Source: Salinarimonadaceae bacterium
GTDB taxonomy: Bacteria > Pseudomonadota > Alphaproteobacteria > Rhizobiales > Beijerinckiaceae
DNA length: 64,000 bases
Assembly: GCA_007693435.1 (NCBI GenBank)
Contig: REDO01000131.1
Coordinates: forward strand, 1 to 64,000
Direction of reading: 5' to 3'
Under the pieces are notes generated by a model that did no database searches, was not told where the DNA came from, and saw nothing but the letters and a program-made list of their open reading frames with translations. Of the stretch, positions 1 to 8,718 are shown in pieces. The translations under genes and the position numbers were made by a program. Numbering within the stretch: the stretch's first letter is position 1; each line of letters begins with the position of its first letter.

Positions 1-447
1 ACGCAGATGAGCTGGGCCGACGCCCAGCCCGCGCTCACCACCGGCGCCGTCGACGGGCAGGAGAACCCGCTGACGATCTACCGGGTGCTCAACATGCACG
101 AGCTCGGCCAGACCTACGTCACCCAATGGCGCTACCTTGCCGATCCGCTGATCTTCGCGGTGAACCGGGATGTCTGGAACTCGTTCACGGCCGAGGACCA
201 GGAGATCGTGCGTCAGGCCGCCGTGGAAGCCGGCGCGCATGGCGTCGAGGTCGCCCGCACGGGTCTGATGGACGATGACACGAGCCTTGTCGACGAGATC
301 CGCGGCTTCGGCGTCGAGGTGACCACGCTGACGGACGAAGAGCGTCAGGCCTTCGTCGATGCGACGCGTCCGGTCTACGAGGCGTGGCGCGACCGCATCG
401 GCGCGGACTTCGTCCGTCTCGCCGAAGAGTCCATCGCCAACCGCTGA
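1..447 (+). CDS. TRAP transporter solute-binding protein, C-terminal part (5' end outside window)
   Basis: The frame is open to the left edge, so this is the last ~148 residues of a DctP-family periplasmic receptor. The segment around TTGAVDGQENP, followed by an IFAVNRDVW strand and a charged helical C-terminus, is typical of DctP receptors, whose usual length is ~330 residues. The receptor binds an organic acid in the periplasm and hands it to the DctQ/DctM permeases encoded next. The ligand cannot be read from the fragment. A strong hairpin separates it from dctQ, as is common where the receptor must be made in excess over the permease. Confidence 0.9.
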   Translation, partial: TQMSWADAQPALTTGAVDGQENPLTIYRVLNMHELGQTYVTQWRYLADPLIFAVNRDVWNSFTAEDQEIVRQAAVEAGAHGVEVARTGLMDDDTSLVDEIRGFGVEVTTLTDEERQAFVDATRPVYEAWRDRIGADFVRLAEESIANR

Positions 448-471
448 TCGGACCCGTAACGGCCTCCAGAA

Positions 472-506
472 CGCCGCGCCCTTCTCGAAAGGGGAAGGGC
501 GCGGCG
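472..506 (+). terminator. Intergenic hairpin between TRAP receptor and permease genes
   Basis: A perfect 12-bp inverted repeat (cgccgcgccctt / aagggcgcggcg), extendable by G-U and G-C pairs, encloses a short loop. No U-tract follows. It lies 25 bp after the receptor stop and 50 bp before dctQ. It therefore probably acts as an mRNA-stabilising or partial-termination element that lowers permease expression relative to the receptor. The structure is seen; the role is inferred. Confidence 0.6.
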
Positions 507-555
507 CTCCCGAATTGCTTGCCCCCGACATGCCGCCTCAGGGAGTCTCCGCAAG

Positions 556-1095
556 ATGAGCGATGAACGCGTCCCGGCCCAACCTCTGCACGGCAATGAC
601 ACGGGAGCCGACCATGTCGTGGTTCCCGTGAAGATCGAGGAGGCGCTCGGCGCCGCCGCGATGGCCGCGATCTGTCTGATCTCCTTCGGCAACGTCGTGG
701 CGCGCTATCTGACGAACATATCCTTCGCCTTCACCGAAGAGTTCTCGGTCTTCCTGCTCGCGTTCATGACCTTCGTCGGCGCTTCGGCGGCCTTCGCGAC
801 GAACGAGCATATCCGTATCACCTTTCTCGTCGAGCGCCTGAACCCGACATGGCGCTTCGTGTGCGAAATGATCGCCCTTCTCGCGACGACCGCCATGTTC
901 TCGCTGATCGTCTATTACGGCGGGCGGGTCACCTACGACGAATGGTACTGGCGCGAGACCTCGCCGGGTCTCGGCAATCCGGTCTGGATCTACACGATCT
1001 GGCTTCCCCTTCTGTCGGTCGCGATCATCCTGCGCGTGCTGGGACGCGCATGGGCGAAGTCGATCCGTCCGCGCCTGCGCGCCAGTCGCGGCTGA
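556..1095 (+). CDS. dctQ: TRAP transporter small permease (DctQ family)
   Basis: A 179-residue membrane protein with four predicted hydrophobic segments (about residues 30-50, 65-85, 105-125 and 145-165), the normal DctQ size and topology. The segment NVVARYLTNISFAFTEEF is the conserved first part of the family. With DctM it forms the Na+-driven permease that accepts solute from the receptor encoded upstream. It is followed 10 bp later by dctM behind a strong GAGGAGG ribosome site, so the two are one operon. The first ~25 residues are polar and poorly conserved in the family. Confidence 0.92.
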   Translation: MSDERVPAQPLHGNDTGADHVVVPVKIEEALGAAAMAAICLISFGNVVARYLTNISFAFTEEFSVFLLAFMTFVGASAAFATNEHIRITFLVERLNPTWRFVCEMIALLATTAMFSLIVYYGGRVTYDEWYWRETSPGLGNPVWIYTIWLPLLSVAIILRVLGRAWAKSIRPRLRASRG

Positions 1096-1105
1096 GGAGG
1101 CGGGA

Positions 1106-2407
1106 ATGATCGACGCCAACCTCGCCCTGCTCGTATCCTTCCTCGCGCTGATGCTGATCGGAACGCCTATCGCCGTCTCGCTAGGCCTCGCCGCCGCCAT
1201 CGGCATCGTCATCGGCCTCGACGTCGTGTCGCTCGGAATGATCGGCACCAACACCTATAACGGCATCGCGAAATATCCGCTGATCGCCATCCCGCTCTTC
1301 ATTCTGACCGGCATGATGTTCGATCGCTCCGGCGTCGCGGCCCGGCTCGTCGGCTTCGCGCAGGCCTGCATCGGGCCGCGCAAGGGCGGGCTGGGTCTCG
1401 TCGCCATCCTCGTGTGCATGATCATGGGCGGCATGTCGGGCTCCGGCCCCGCCGACGCCGCAGCCGTCGCGACTGTGATGCTGCCCTCGATGGTCAAGGC
1501 CGGCTATCCGCGCGCCTTCACGGCGAGCGTCATCGCGGCCTCCGCCTCGACGGCGATCCTCATTCCGCCTTCGATCGCGCTCATCGTCTACGCCGTGCTC
1601 GTGCCGGGCACGGACCTGCGCGCGCTCTTCGCCGCCGGGATGATACCCGGCCTCCTCGTCGGCCTCTCGATCGCCATCCCGACCCTGATCCTCTCGCGCA
1701 AATTCGGCTTCGGCGCGCAGGAATCGCCGGACCGGCCGCCTTTCTGGCCGAGTCTCTGGCGCGCGTTCCCGGGCCTGATGGCGCCGGTGATCATCCTCGG
1801 CGGCCTGCGCAGCGGCCTGTTCACGCCGACCGAAACGGCTGTCGTCGCGGTGTTCTACGGCCTGTTCGTCGGAACCGTGCTCTACCGCACGATGGGCCTG
1901 CGCGACATCTACGAGACGCTCGTCGACAGCGCCAAGATCTCGGGTGTCCTCATGCTCATCATCGCGCTCGCCGGACTCTTCGCCTGGGCCGGCTCAACGA
2001 TGGGGGCGTTTCGCGCGACGACGCAGGCTCTGCTCGCGGTCAGCGAGAATCCCTGGATCATCCTGGCGCTCATCATGGCCGTGCTCCTGCTCGCCGGCAT
2101 GCTGCTCGACGGCGTATCGATCTATCTGATCACGCTGCCGCTGCTCGTGCCGATCGCGCAGGCCTTTGAATGGTCCTTCGTATGGTTCGGCGTGGTCATG
2201 GCCATGAACATCGCCATCGGACAGGTCTCGCCGCCCATTGCGGTCAACCTCATGGTGACGGCGAAGATCGCCGGGATACCCATCGAGAGCACGTTCCGAT
2301 GGGTGCTCTGGCTGCTCGCCTCGATGGCGGTCGCGATGGGCCTCGTCATCGCCTTCCCCGAAATCGCGCTCTGGCTTCCCCGGACGCTCGGTTACCGCAT
2401 CACGTAA
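1106..2407 (+). CDS. dctM: TRAP transporter large permease (DctM family)
   Basis: 433 residues, almost entirely hydrophobic with 11-12 predicted transmembrane segments, the usual DctM length. Family landmarks are GGMSGSGPADAAAV near residue 110, ILIPPSIALIVYAV near 155, FTPTETAVVAVFYG near 240 and QVSPPIAVNL near 375. It is the ion-coupled transport subunit of the TRAP system in the inner membrane. A very good ribosome site (gaggaggcggga) precedes the ATG. The downstream ThDP enzyme starts 14 bp after the stop, so uptake and metabolism of the same compound are probably co-transcribed. Confidence 0.95.
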   Translation: MIDANLALLVSFLALMLIGTPIAVSLGLAAAIGIVIGLDVVSLGMIGTNTYNGIAKYPLIAIPLFILTGMMFDRSGVAARLVGFAQACIGPRKGGLGLVAILVCMIMGGMSGSGPADAAAVATVMLPSMVKAGYPRAFTASVIAASASTAILIPPSIALIVYAVLVPGTDLRALFAAGMIPGLLVGLSIAIPTLILSRKFGFGAQESPDRPPFWPSLWRAFPGLMAPVIILGGLRSGLFTPTETAVVAVFYGLFVGTVLYRTMGLRDIYETLVDSAKISGVLMLIIALAGLFAWAGSTMGAFRATTQALLAVSENPWIILALIMAVLLLAGMLLDGVSIYLITLPLLVPIAQAFEWSFVWFGVVMAMNIAIGQVSPPIAVNLMVTAKIAGIPIESTFRWVLWLLASMAVAMGLVIAFPEIALWLPRTLGYRIT

Positions 2408-2421
2408 GAAAGGCATCAGGC

Positions 2422-4161
2422 ATGACCGTCGCGGATCGCGCGAACGAAATGACGGGCGGCGAGGCGCTGGCCCGGATGCTGGAGGTCCACGGGGCCGGGC
2501 CGATCTTCGGCATGGGCGGCTTCCAGCTCCTGCCGTTCTACGACGCCGCGCGGCGTCTGGGCCTGCGCCACATGCTTATCAACGACGAGCGCTGCGGGGC
2601 CTTCGCCGCCGACGCCTACGCCAAGGTGAGCGGCCGGGTCGGGCTTTGCGACGCGACTCTCGGGCCGGGCGCGACAAACCTGGTCACGGGGCTCGTCGAG
2701 GCGCTGAACGCGGGCAGCCCCCTTGTCGCGATCGTAGGCGACACCCACCGCGCCCATTCGTGGAAGAACATGACGCAGGAATCCCAACAGGCCGACATCC
2801 TGCGCCCCGCATGCAAGGAGGTGCTGCGCGTCGAGCGCATCGAGCGCATCCCCGAACTCGTGCGCCGCGCCTTCACGGTGGCGACGACGGGGCGGCCGGG
2901 ACCGGTCGTGCTCATCGTGCCGGAAGACGTATGCCACGACCAGCACCCGTTCGACGCCGCCGAATTCGACGCCGATCCGCGCTACGAGGCTGCGCCCGCG
3001 ATCCGCGCGCGGCCCGACGCCGACGACCTCGCCCGCGCCGCCGCGCTTCTGGCGAAAGCCGAGCGCCCGCTCATCCTCGCCGGCGGCGGCGTGCATATCT
3101 CGCAAGCCGCGGAGGCGTTGCAGGCCTTCGCGGAGGCCGCGCGCATCCCCGTGGCGCATACGCTGAGCGGGAAGGGCGCCATCGCCTGCTCCTCGCCTCT
3201 CTCGGCCGGCCTCTTCGGGCGCTACGACCGCATCGCCAACGGCATGATCGCGGACAGCGATTGCCTGCTCGTGATCGGCTGCAAGCTCGGCGAGATCGCG
3301 ACGAAGCGCTATACGGTGCCCGAGCCCGGCAAGACGCTCATCCATCTGGATATCGTGGCCGAGGAGATCGGCCGCACCTACCGCCCGACCGTGCCGCTCT
3401 GGGGCGACGTGCGGGCCGGAATCGCCGATCTGGCGGGGGCGCTGAAGGCGCTCGGGCCGGCGCCGGCCGCGCGCGAGGCGTGGTGCGCGCAGGTTCCCGA
3501 ACGCATGGCCGCGTGGCGCGAAACCGCGCGCGAGCGGCTCGAGAGCGAGGAGGTTCCCGTCTCGATGGGCCGCCTTATGGGCGAACTGAACAAGATCCTC
3601 GCCGACGACGCGATCCTCATCGCCGATGGCGGGTTCGCGGCCCATTGGGGCGGATTGCTCTACGATTCGAAACGCGCAGGTCGCGGCTTCACGCCCGATC
3701 GCGGCTTCGCCTCCATCGGCTACGGCGTGCCCGGCGCCATCGGCGCCTGCCTCGCCGCGCCGGATCGCGACGTGGTGGCGATCACCGGCGACGGCGGCTT
3801 CAACATGACGCTCGGCGAGATCGAGACGGCGCGGCGCATGGGGCTCTCGCCGACGATCATCGTCGTCAACAACGCGGCCTCCGGCTACGTCAAGGCGTTG
3901 CAGCACCTGATGTACGGGGAGGGGGCCTACCAGTCGAGCGATCTCGCGGAGACGAATTTCGCCAACGCCGCCGAGGCGTTGGGTTGCCGCGGCATCCGCG
4001 TCGAGGAGCCGGGCGCGCTCGCCGACGCGATCCGCGCGGCGCTCGCGGAGAATGGCCGCCCGACGATCCTCGACGTCGTGGTGACCCGCGATCCGGGCAA
4101 GATGCTGCCCGCCGCCGACAGCCGAGCGGTGAAGATCAAGAAGGGTGATCGTGTCGCCTGA
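2422..4161 (+). CDS. Thiamine diphosphate-dependent enzyme, acetolactate synthase-like
   Basis: 579 residues with the three-domain layout of the acetohydroxyacid synthase/benzoylformate decarboxylase superfamily. The N-terminal pyrimidine-binding domain has the activating Glu in INDERCGAFAADAYAK. The middle domain lies at about residues 200-335. The C-terminal diphosphate-binding domain has GDGGFNMTLGEIETA ending in VVNN. The ORF track extends 84 codons upstream into dctM; ATG 2422 is chosen because it follows dctM by 14 bp and begins the conserved domain. It is not the biosynthetic AHAS, which is ilvB at 19040. By context it probably decarboxylates or ligates a 2-oxo acid imported by the TRAP system. 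The substrate is unknown. Confidence 0.85.
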   Translation: MTVADRANEMTGGEALARMLEVHGAGPIFGMGGFQLLPFYDAARRLGLRHMLINDERCGAFAADAYAKVSGRVGLCDATLGPGATNLVTGLVEALNAGSPLVAIVGDTHRAHSWKNMTQESQQADILRPACKEVLRVERIERIPELVRRAFTVATTGRPGPVVLIVPEDVCHDQHPFDAAEFDADPRYEAAPAIRARPDADDLARAAALLAKAERPLILAGGGVHISQAAEALQAFAEAARIPVAHTLSGKGAIACSSPLSAGLFGRYDRIANGMIADSDCLLVIGCKLGEIATKRYTVPEPGKTLIHLDIVAEEIGRTYRPTVPLWGDVRAGIADLAGALKALGPAPAAREAWCAQVPERMAAWRETARERLESEEVPVSMGRLMGELNKILADDAILIADGGFAAHWGGLLYDSKRAGRGFTPDRGFASIGYGVPGAIGACLAAPDRDVVAITGDGGFNMTLGEIETARRMGLSPTIIVVNNAASGYVKALQHLMYGEGAYQSSDLAETNFANAAEALGCRGIRVEEPGALADAIRAALAENGRPTILDVVVTRDPGKMLPAADSRAVKIKKGDRVA

Positions 4162-4948
4162 TCGAGAACCGTTCCTGGCCGACAGCGTCACCCGGCTCGG
4201 CCCCGAAATCGCCGGGTCCGTGCTGGTGACGGGCTCGCACGGGGGCGTCTACGCGGCGTGGCTGGCGCGAAAATCGGGCGCGCGCGCGGCGATCTTCAAC
4301 GACGCCGGGATCGGCCTCGACCGGGCGGGGATCGGCGGGCTCGACTGGCTCGACGCGCATGCGATGGCGGCTGCGGCCGTCGCCGCCGACAGCGCGGATA
4401 TCGGCGACGCGCGGGCGATGCTGGCGCTAGGGCGCATTTCGCACGTCAATGCGCGCGCGTTGGCGCTCGGCGTCGCGCCGGGCATGGCCTGCATCGAGGC
4501 GGCGAAGCTCCTCGAAGGCGCGGCGACGCCGCGCGGCGAGATCACGCCTGTCGCCGAATCGCGGCGGGTTCTGTCGCCGGAGGGCGCGGCGCGGCGCATC
4601 GTGCTTATCGATTCCGCCTCGCTCGTCCTGCCCGAAGACGCCGGCCAGATCGTCGTCACGGGCTCGCACGGGGCCTTGTTCGGCGGCGATCCGATGAACG
4701 CGCTCAAGATCGACGCCGCGCTCGCGCTGTTCAACGATGCTGGCGGCGGCGTCGGCGTCACGCGTCTGCCGGCGCTGCAAGCGCGCGGGATCGCCGCCGC
4801 GACGGTCGCCGCGATGAGCGCGCGCATCGGCGACGCCGCCTCAACCTACGACGATGGCGTGATCTCGGCCGCGAACGAGGCGGCCGTCGCGCTGGGCGCG
4901 CGCATCGGTATGAAGGCGCGCGAATTCGTCAATCTGCTGCGGGTTTGA
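4151..4948 (+). CDS. Unrecognised protein made of two tandem homologous repeats
   Basis: About 265 residues that I cannot assign to a family. It contains an internal duplication. Repeat 1 begins VLVTGSHGG and repeat 2 begins IVVTGSHGA. Each continues with an alanine-rich helix, FNDAGxG, a stretch ending SAxIGDA, then GxIS, N and ALG. There is no signal peptide or membrane segment, so it is probably cytoplasmic. The start is GTG; 4151 is preferred over 4145 because AGAAGG lies 6 bp before it. It overlaps the ThDP-enzyme gene by 11 bp, so the two are translationally coupled and probably act on the same substrate. The doubled TGSHG and FNDAG motifs suggest a pseudo-twofold active or binding site. 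Confidence 0.8.
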   Translation: MSPDREPFLADSVTRLGPEIAGSVLVTGSHGGVYAAWLARKSGARAAIFNDAGIGLDRAGIGGLDWLDAHAMAAAAVAADSADIGDARAMLALGRISHVNARALALGVAPGMACIEAAKLLEGAATPRGEITPVAESRRVLSPEGAARRIVLIDSASLVLPEDAGQIVVTGSHGALFGGDPMNALKIDAALALFNDAGGGVGVTRLPALQARGIAAATVAAMSARIGDAASTYDDGVISAANEAAVALGARIGMKAREFVNLLRV

Positions 4949-4949
4949 T

Positions 4950-4967
4950 TGTCGCAAATTTGCAACA
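4950..4967. promoter_or_regulatory. 18-bp near-perfect palindrome, possible operator
   Basis: TGTCGCAAATTTGCAACA is an inverted repeat with a single mismatched pair and a perfect GCAAATTTGC core. It begins 2 bp after the repeat-protein stop and lies ~100 bp before the L,D-transpeptidase start. The size and symmetry fit a dimeric helix-turn-helix regulator. It could control the L,D-transpeptidase gene. No regulator gene is adjacent, so the role is a guess. Confidence 0.35.
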
Positions 4968-5065
4968 CGGTTGGCGCTCGCGATTTCGTCATCCCTCCCT
5001 GCGCCAAAATGGTCATGATTGCAGCGCGAAGCTCCTTGCAGGTTACTTTTCGTCAGAAGGATAAA

Positions 5066-5773
5066 ATGTCCCGATCCACTCCCTCACTCATCTCCCGTCG
5101 CGTCTTTCTCGCGGGAATGCCGCTCACGCTCACGGCCTGCGTTTCCGCCGGCCGGGTTCCCGAGCCCGTCGCCGCGACGAGTTTCGTCGATCCCTTCTAC
5201 GTCTCGATGTACAGCGCGTTGCCCGATGAGCGCTTTCCGGTTCCCGCCATCGACGTGTCGCAGGTCGATCCGGCCCTCCTGCGTCAGGAAGTCCTGTTCG
5301 CTGGCCCCGAAGGACCGGGCGAGCTCGTCGTAGATCCCGCGCGCCGTTTCCTTTTTCTCGTTCGCGAGAACGGCCGGGCTTTGCGATACGGCGTCGGCGT
5401 CGGCAAGGAAGGCTTCGATTATCAGGGCGATGCGATCATCGCGCGCAAGGCCGAGTGGCCGCGCTGGACGCCGACCCAGGCGATGGTGCGCCGCGAGCCG
5501 GAGCGCTACGGCCCTGTCGCCGGCGGCGTGCCCGGTGGGCTGGACAACCCGCTCGGCGCCCGGGCGCTCTACCTGTACAAGAACGGCCGCGACACGCTCT
5601 ACCGCATTCACGGCACCAACGAACCGTGGTCGATCGGCGAGTCGCTCTCAAGCGGCTGCATCCGCCTGTTCAATCAGGACATCATCGATTTGCACCGCCG
5701 CGTACCGACGGGCACGCGGGTCACGGTCCTCACCCACGGGGCCTCCGATCGTACGGCGCAGACGCTGGTCTGA
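5066..5773 (+). CDS. L,D-transpeptidase (YkuD domain), exported
   Basis: 235 residues. The N-terminus carries SRRVFLAG followed by a hydrophobic stretch and the lipobox-like LTAC, suggesting Tat and/or lipoprotein export to the periplasm. The YkuD domain ends with the catalytic signature IHGTNEPWSIG...SSGCIRL, where His and Cys are the catalytic residues. Such enzymes form 3-3 cross-links in peptidoglycan or attach proteins to it. The ORF track starts 39 codons earlier; ATG 5066 is chosen because AGAAGG sits 5 bp upstream and the signal sequence begins there. A hairpin follows the gene. Confidence 0.92.
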   Translation: MSRSTPSLISRRVFLAGMPLTLTACVSAGRVPEPVAATSFVDPFYVSMYSALPDERFPVPAIDVSQVDPALLRQEVLFAGPEGPGELVVDPARRFLFLVRENGRALRYGVGVGKEGFDYQGDAIIARKAEWPRWTPTQAMVRREPERYGPVAGGVPGGLDNPLGARALYLYKNGRDTLYRIHGTNEPWSIGESLSSGCIRLFNQDIIDLHRRVPTGTRVTVLTHGASDRTAQTLV

Positions 5774-5786
5774 CGATCGCAACTGG

Positions 5787-5808
5787 GCCCGGCGTAACTG
5801 CGCCGGGC
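5787..5808. terminator. Hairpin between convergent genes
   Basis: gcccggcg and cgccgggc form a perfect 8-bp stem around the loop taactg, 14 bp after the L,D-transpeptidase stop and just beyond the end of the convergent gene. There is no U-tract on either strand. It may mark 3' ends from both sides. Confidence 0.45.
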
Positions 5809-5812
5809 GATC

Positions 5813-6316
5813 TCACGCCGTGGCGAGGGAACTTCTGGCTATGGCGGCCGGGATAGGCGCGACGCGCGAGCGTCCTCCATCCAGCCGCGAGACGTGCACG
5901 ACGTCGCCGGCGCGCGTGCCGCGCGACCAGCGCGCAAGCGCGTTCGCGAACCATTCCCGCAAGCCGCGCGAGCGACGCGCCAGCCGACCGACGGGAAAGC
6001 CCTCCATGCTCGCCACGAAGGCGAACCGATCGACGGCGTCGATCCAGCCTTCGAGGGGAAGATCGCCCGCTTCGAGACAGATGAGCCATTCGCGTCGCGC
6101 AACACGGGCGCCCGTGCTCCACGGATCGGCGCCGTCATGCGCGACGACATATTCCGCGCCGGTGGCGTCGGCGATGCTGGCGCTGTCCGGATCGTGCTTC
6201 TCGACGATCACAACCGCGTCGGCCACGACGCCCTGCGCGACGCCCGCGACGAGGGCCGAGAGGGTCACGGCCAGCGATTCCGGGCCGTTGCGGGAGAGGA
6301 TCAGTGCGCTCAACAT
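5813..6316 (-). CDS. Small glycosyltransferase-2-like protein of uncertain activity
   Basis: 167 residues. The N-terminal half (LSALILSRNGPESLAVTL, then a strand ending VVIVE) resembles the nucleotide-binding half of GT-A glycosyltransferases. At the position of the family's metal-binding DxD there is LEAGD. Canonical GT2 proteins are at least 230 residues, so this is a short and possibly degenerate member. It reads as one intact frame with no frameshift. It lies 133 bp downstream of hppD on the same strand but is probably not functionally linked to it. Confidence 0.6.
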   Translation of the reverse strand: MLSALILSRNGPESLAVTLSALVAGVAQGVVADAVVIVEKHDPDSASIADATGAEYVVAHDGADPWSTGARVARREWLICLEAGDLPLEGWIDAVDRFAFVASMEGFPVGRLARRSRGLREWFANALARWSRGTRAGDVVHVSRLDGGRSRVAPIPAAIARSSLATA

Positions 6317-6434
6317 CTCGTTGACTATATGACGCTACGTCCGGTTTGTCTTGTGTTGCAGCGCAAAAAGTCGAAACGGCGCGCTCAGGAACGATCCCCA
6401 AGCGCGCCTTCGCCGTTCCCCGCCGGCTTTTTCG

Positions 6435-6464
6435 TCAGCCAGCCTTGTCTCAGCCAGCCTTGTC
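6435..6464. repeat. Tandem duplication of the last five hppD codons
   Basis: Two perfect adjacent 15-bp copies of tcagccagccttgtc. On the minus strand each encodes DKAG plus stop, so the duplication repeats the C-terminus and stop codon of hppD in frame without changing the protein. It looks like a recent slippage event. Confidence 0.85.
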
Positions 6465-7565
6465 CTTGAGGACGCCGCGGCGGATCTGGTCTTCTTCGAT
6501 CGACTCGAACAGGGCCTTGAAATTGCCCTCTCCGAAGCCTTCGTCGCCCTTGCGCTGGATGAACTCGAAGAAGATCGGCCCGATCATGGTCTTCGAGAAA
6601 CGCTGGAGCAGGCATTTGGTGTAGCCGCCCTCGACCACGCCCTCGCCGTCGATGAGGATGCCGTTCTTGCGCAGTCGCTCGAGCGGCTCCTGATGGTTGG
6701 GCAAGCGCTTCTCGATGCGCGAATAGTATATTTCATTGGGCGCGGGCATGAAGTCGACGCCGTTCTCGATGAGCGTTTCGATGGAGGCGTACAGATCGGT
6801 CGAGCCGAGCGCGACGTGCTGGATGCCCTCGCCCTTGTACTCCTCCAGATATTCCTGGATCTGCCCCGACTCGCCCGCATCCTCGTTGATCGGGATGCGG
6901 ATTTTGTTGTCGGGGCTCGTCATGGCGCGCGAATGCAGGCCCGTCAGCTTGCCCTCGATATCGAAGTAGCGGATCTGCCGGAAGTTGAAGAGGCGGACGT
7001 AGAATTCCGCCCATTCGTTCATGCGGCCGCGATGCACGTTGTGCGTCAGATGGTCGATATAATGCAGCCCGACGCCTGGCGGATGCGGGTCGCGTTCGCC
7101 GAGCCATTCGAAATCGACGTCGTAGATCGAGCCCTTCTCGCCGTAGCGGTCGACGAGATAGATCTGCAATCCGCCGATGCCCTCGATCGCGGGAATGTTC
7201 AGTTCCATCGGCCCGACCTGCGTGCGCGCCGGCTTCGCGCCGAGTTTCAGCGCGCGCTCGTATGCGTGTTTCGCATCGACGACGCGAAACGCCATGGCCG
7301 GAGCGGAAGGGCCGTGTTCGGCGGCGAATTTCGCCGCGAAGCTCTCCGGCTCAGCGTTGAGGATGAAGTTGATGTCGCCCTGCCGATAGAGCGTGACGTT
7401 CTTCGAGCGGTGCCGCGCGACGGGCGAAAAGCCCATGCGCTTGAACTTCGCGTCGAGATCGGCGGGATCGGGATGACAGAACTCGACGAATTCGAACCCG
7501 TCCGTTCCCATCGGGTTGTCTTCGCTGATCTCGGGCGGCGGGGCGTCGTGGGGAAAGGGTCCCAT
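6450..7565 (-). CDS. hppD: 4-hydroxyphenylpyruvate dioxygenase
   Basis: 371 residues, the normal bacterial HPPD length. The enzyme converts 4-hydroxyphenylpyruvate to homogentisate in tyrosine breakdown. The three iron ligands are visible in [18 protein letters not shown] and FFEFIQRKG, in the expected order in the C-terminal vicinal-oxygen-chelate domain. Two adjacent ATG codons exist; the second (7565) is preferred because AGGAGG lies 5 bp before it and only 2 bp before the first. It follows maiA by 32 bp on the same strand and is probably co-transcribed with it and the MarR gene. Confidence 0.97.
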   Translation of the reverse strand: MGPFPHDAPPPEISEDNPMGTDGFEFVEFCHPDPADLDAKFKRMGFSPVARHRSKNVTLYRQGDINFILNAEPESFAAKFAAEHGPSAPAMAFRVVDAKHAYERALKLGAKPARTQVGPMELNIPAIEGIGGLQIYLVDRYGEKGSIYDVDFEWLGERDPHPPGVGLHYIDHLTHNVHRGRMNEWAEFYVRLFNFRQIRYFDIEGKLTGLHSRAMTSPDNKIRIPINEDAGESGQIQEYLEEYKGEGIQHVALGSTDLYASIETLIENGVDFMPAPNEIYYSRIEKRLPNHQEPLERLRKNGILIDGEGVVEGGYTKCLLQRFSKTMIGPIFFEFIQRKGDEGFGEGNFKALFESIEEDQIRRGVLKDKAG

Positions 7566-7597
7566 CATATCCTCCTGCGGGTTGTTTCGGACGCGGC

Positions 7598-8224
7598 CTA
7601 AGCCGCGTCCGGCTGGGTTTCGGGGGCGGCCGTGACGAAGGCCGGATGAGCCGCGCAGGCCGCCGCCACGGCGCGGATTCTCGGATAGGCGTCGAGCGGA
7701 ATGTCGAAGCGCTTCGCGTTGTAGACCTGCGGCGCGATATAGATGTCCGCCATGGTCGGCTCCGCGCCGAAGGCGAAGGGGGCGGGCGCGATCATCGCCT
7801 CAACCGCATTGAAGCCCTCGAGGACCCAGTGGGCGTACCAGGCGCTCTTCGCCTCCTCGGAGACGCCTAGAGAACCTGTGAGATATTTCAGCACCGCGAG
7901 GTTGTTCAGCGGATGCACGTCGCAGCCGATCACCGCGCTGACGGCGCGGATCGCGGCGCGGCTTTTCGCGTCGCCCGGCAGGAGGGGAGGTTCGGGATGG
8001 GTTTCCTCGAGATATTCGAGGATCGCCGGGGATTGCGCGATGGCGAATCCGTCCGTTTCGAGAAGCGGCACGCGCCCTTGCGGATTGAGCGCGCGATAGG
8101 CCGGCGCCGTCTGCTCGCCCTTCAGGAGGTTCACGTAAGTCCGCTCGCAGGCGATCCCCTTCAACGCGAGCGCGATGCGCACGCGATAGGCGGCCGTGGA
8201 GCGAAAGTAGCCGTGTAGCCTCAC
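7598..8224 (-). CDS. maiA: Maleylacetoacetate isomerase (zeta-class glutathione transferase)
   Basis: 208 residues. An N-terminal thioredoxin-like domain starts [21 protein letters not shown], the zeta-GST position of the active-site Ser motif, with [10 protein letters not shown] and [11 protein letters not shown] for glutathione binding. A helical C-terminal domain contains [14 protein letters not shown]. It isomerises maleylacetoacetate to fumarylacetoacetate with glutathione. The GTG start overlaps the TGA of the upstream MarR gene (GTGA), indicating coupling. With hppD and fahA in this window it supplies most of the homogentisate pathway. Confidence 0.95.
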   Translation of the reverse strand: MRLHGYFRSTAAYRVRIALALKGIACERTYVNLLKGEQTAPAYRALNPQGRVPLLETDGFAIAQSPAILEYLEETHPEPPLLPGDAKSRAAIRAVSAVIGCDVHPLNNLAVLKYLTGSLGVSEEAKSAWYAHWVLEGFNAVEAMIAPAPFAFGAEPTMADIYIAPQVYNAKRFDIPLDAYPRIRAVAAACAAHPAFVTAAPETQPDAA

Positions 8225-8712
8225 GCCTCTATCTCCATGTCGGGCGCGAGGCTGCGAGCCTGCGCGTCGAGTTTGTCAATCATCGCAAGGAAGAGCCGCC
8301 GCTCCTGCGGATCGAGCGCCGTCATCAGCCGCGCCTCGAAGGCGAGCGCCTCGGGAACGATCGAGTCGTAGATCCGGCGGCCCGCATCCGTGAGCCTCAG
8401 GTGCTCCTCGCGCATGTCGTGCGCGTTAGGCTCCTTGCGCAGGAGCCCGCGCGCGACGAGCGCCGAGACGGCGCGCGAGACGGTTGATTTATGCATCATG
8501 CCATGGCTGGCGATGTCGCGGGCGGTCGCGACGGGGGACTGGCCCAGCGTCGCGATCACGCGCCATTGCGGGATCGTGAGCTCGAACCTCTCCGCATATA
8601 TGCGCGCGAGCGCGTTCGACGTGCGCGCTGAAAGCGCGACCAGCCGGTAGGGCAGGAAGCGTTCGAGAGTAAGCGCTGGCGCGCTGCTGCTTGCGGGTGT
8701 CGGGGCGTCCAT
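8221..8712 (-). CDS. MarR-family transcriptional regulator of the tyrosine catabolic genes
   Basis: 163 residues with a central winged helix-turn-helix (LTIPQWRVIATLG, then HKSTVSRAVSALVARGLL and the wing MREEHLRLTDAGRR). The track ORF is 22 codons longer, but ATG 8712 places the repeated CAACCAA palindrome just upstream rather than inside the gene. It overlaps maiA by 4 bp and is the first gene of a marR-maiA-hppD unit. It is most likely an autoregulating repressor responding to an aromatic pathway intermediate. The ligand is inferred from context only. Confidence 0.9.
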   Translation of the reverse strand: MDAPTPASSSAPALTLERFLPYRLVALSARTSNALARIYAERFELTIPQWRVIATLGQSPVATARDIASHGMMHKSTVSRAVSALVARGLLRKEPNAHDMREEHLRLTDAGRRIYDSIVPEALAFEARLMTALDPQERRLFLAMIDKLDAQARSLAPDMEIEA

Positions 8713-8718
8713 GATCTC

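Noticed and set aside
2170-2421. Upstream extension of the ThDP enzyme ORF
   Set aside because: The 84 extra codons lie within dctM in another frame and have no homology; ATG 2422 fits the operon.
2416-4191. 591-aa minus-strand ORF opposite the ThDP enzyme
   Set aside because: It is antisense to a clearly homologous gene, has no recognisable domain, and shows the Arg/His/Asp-rich composition of a GC-rich shadow frame.
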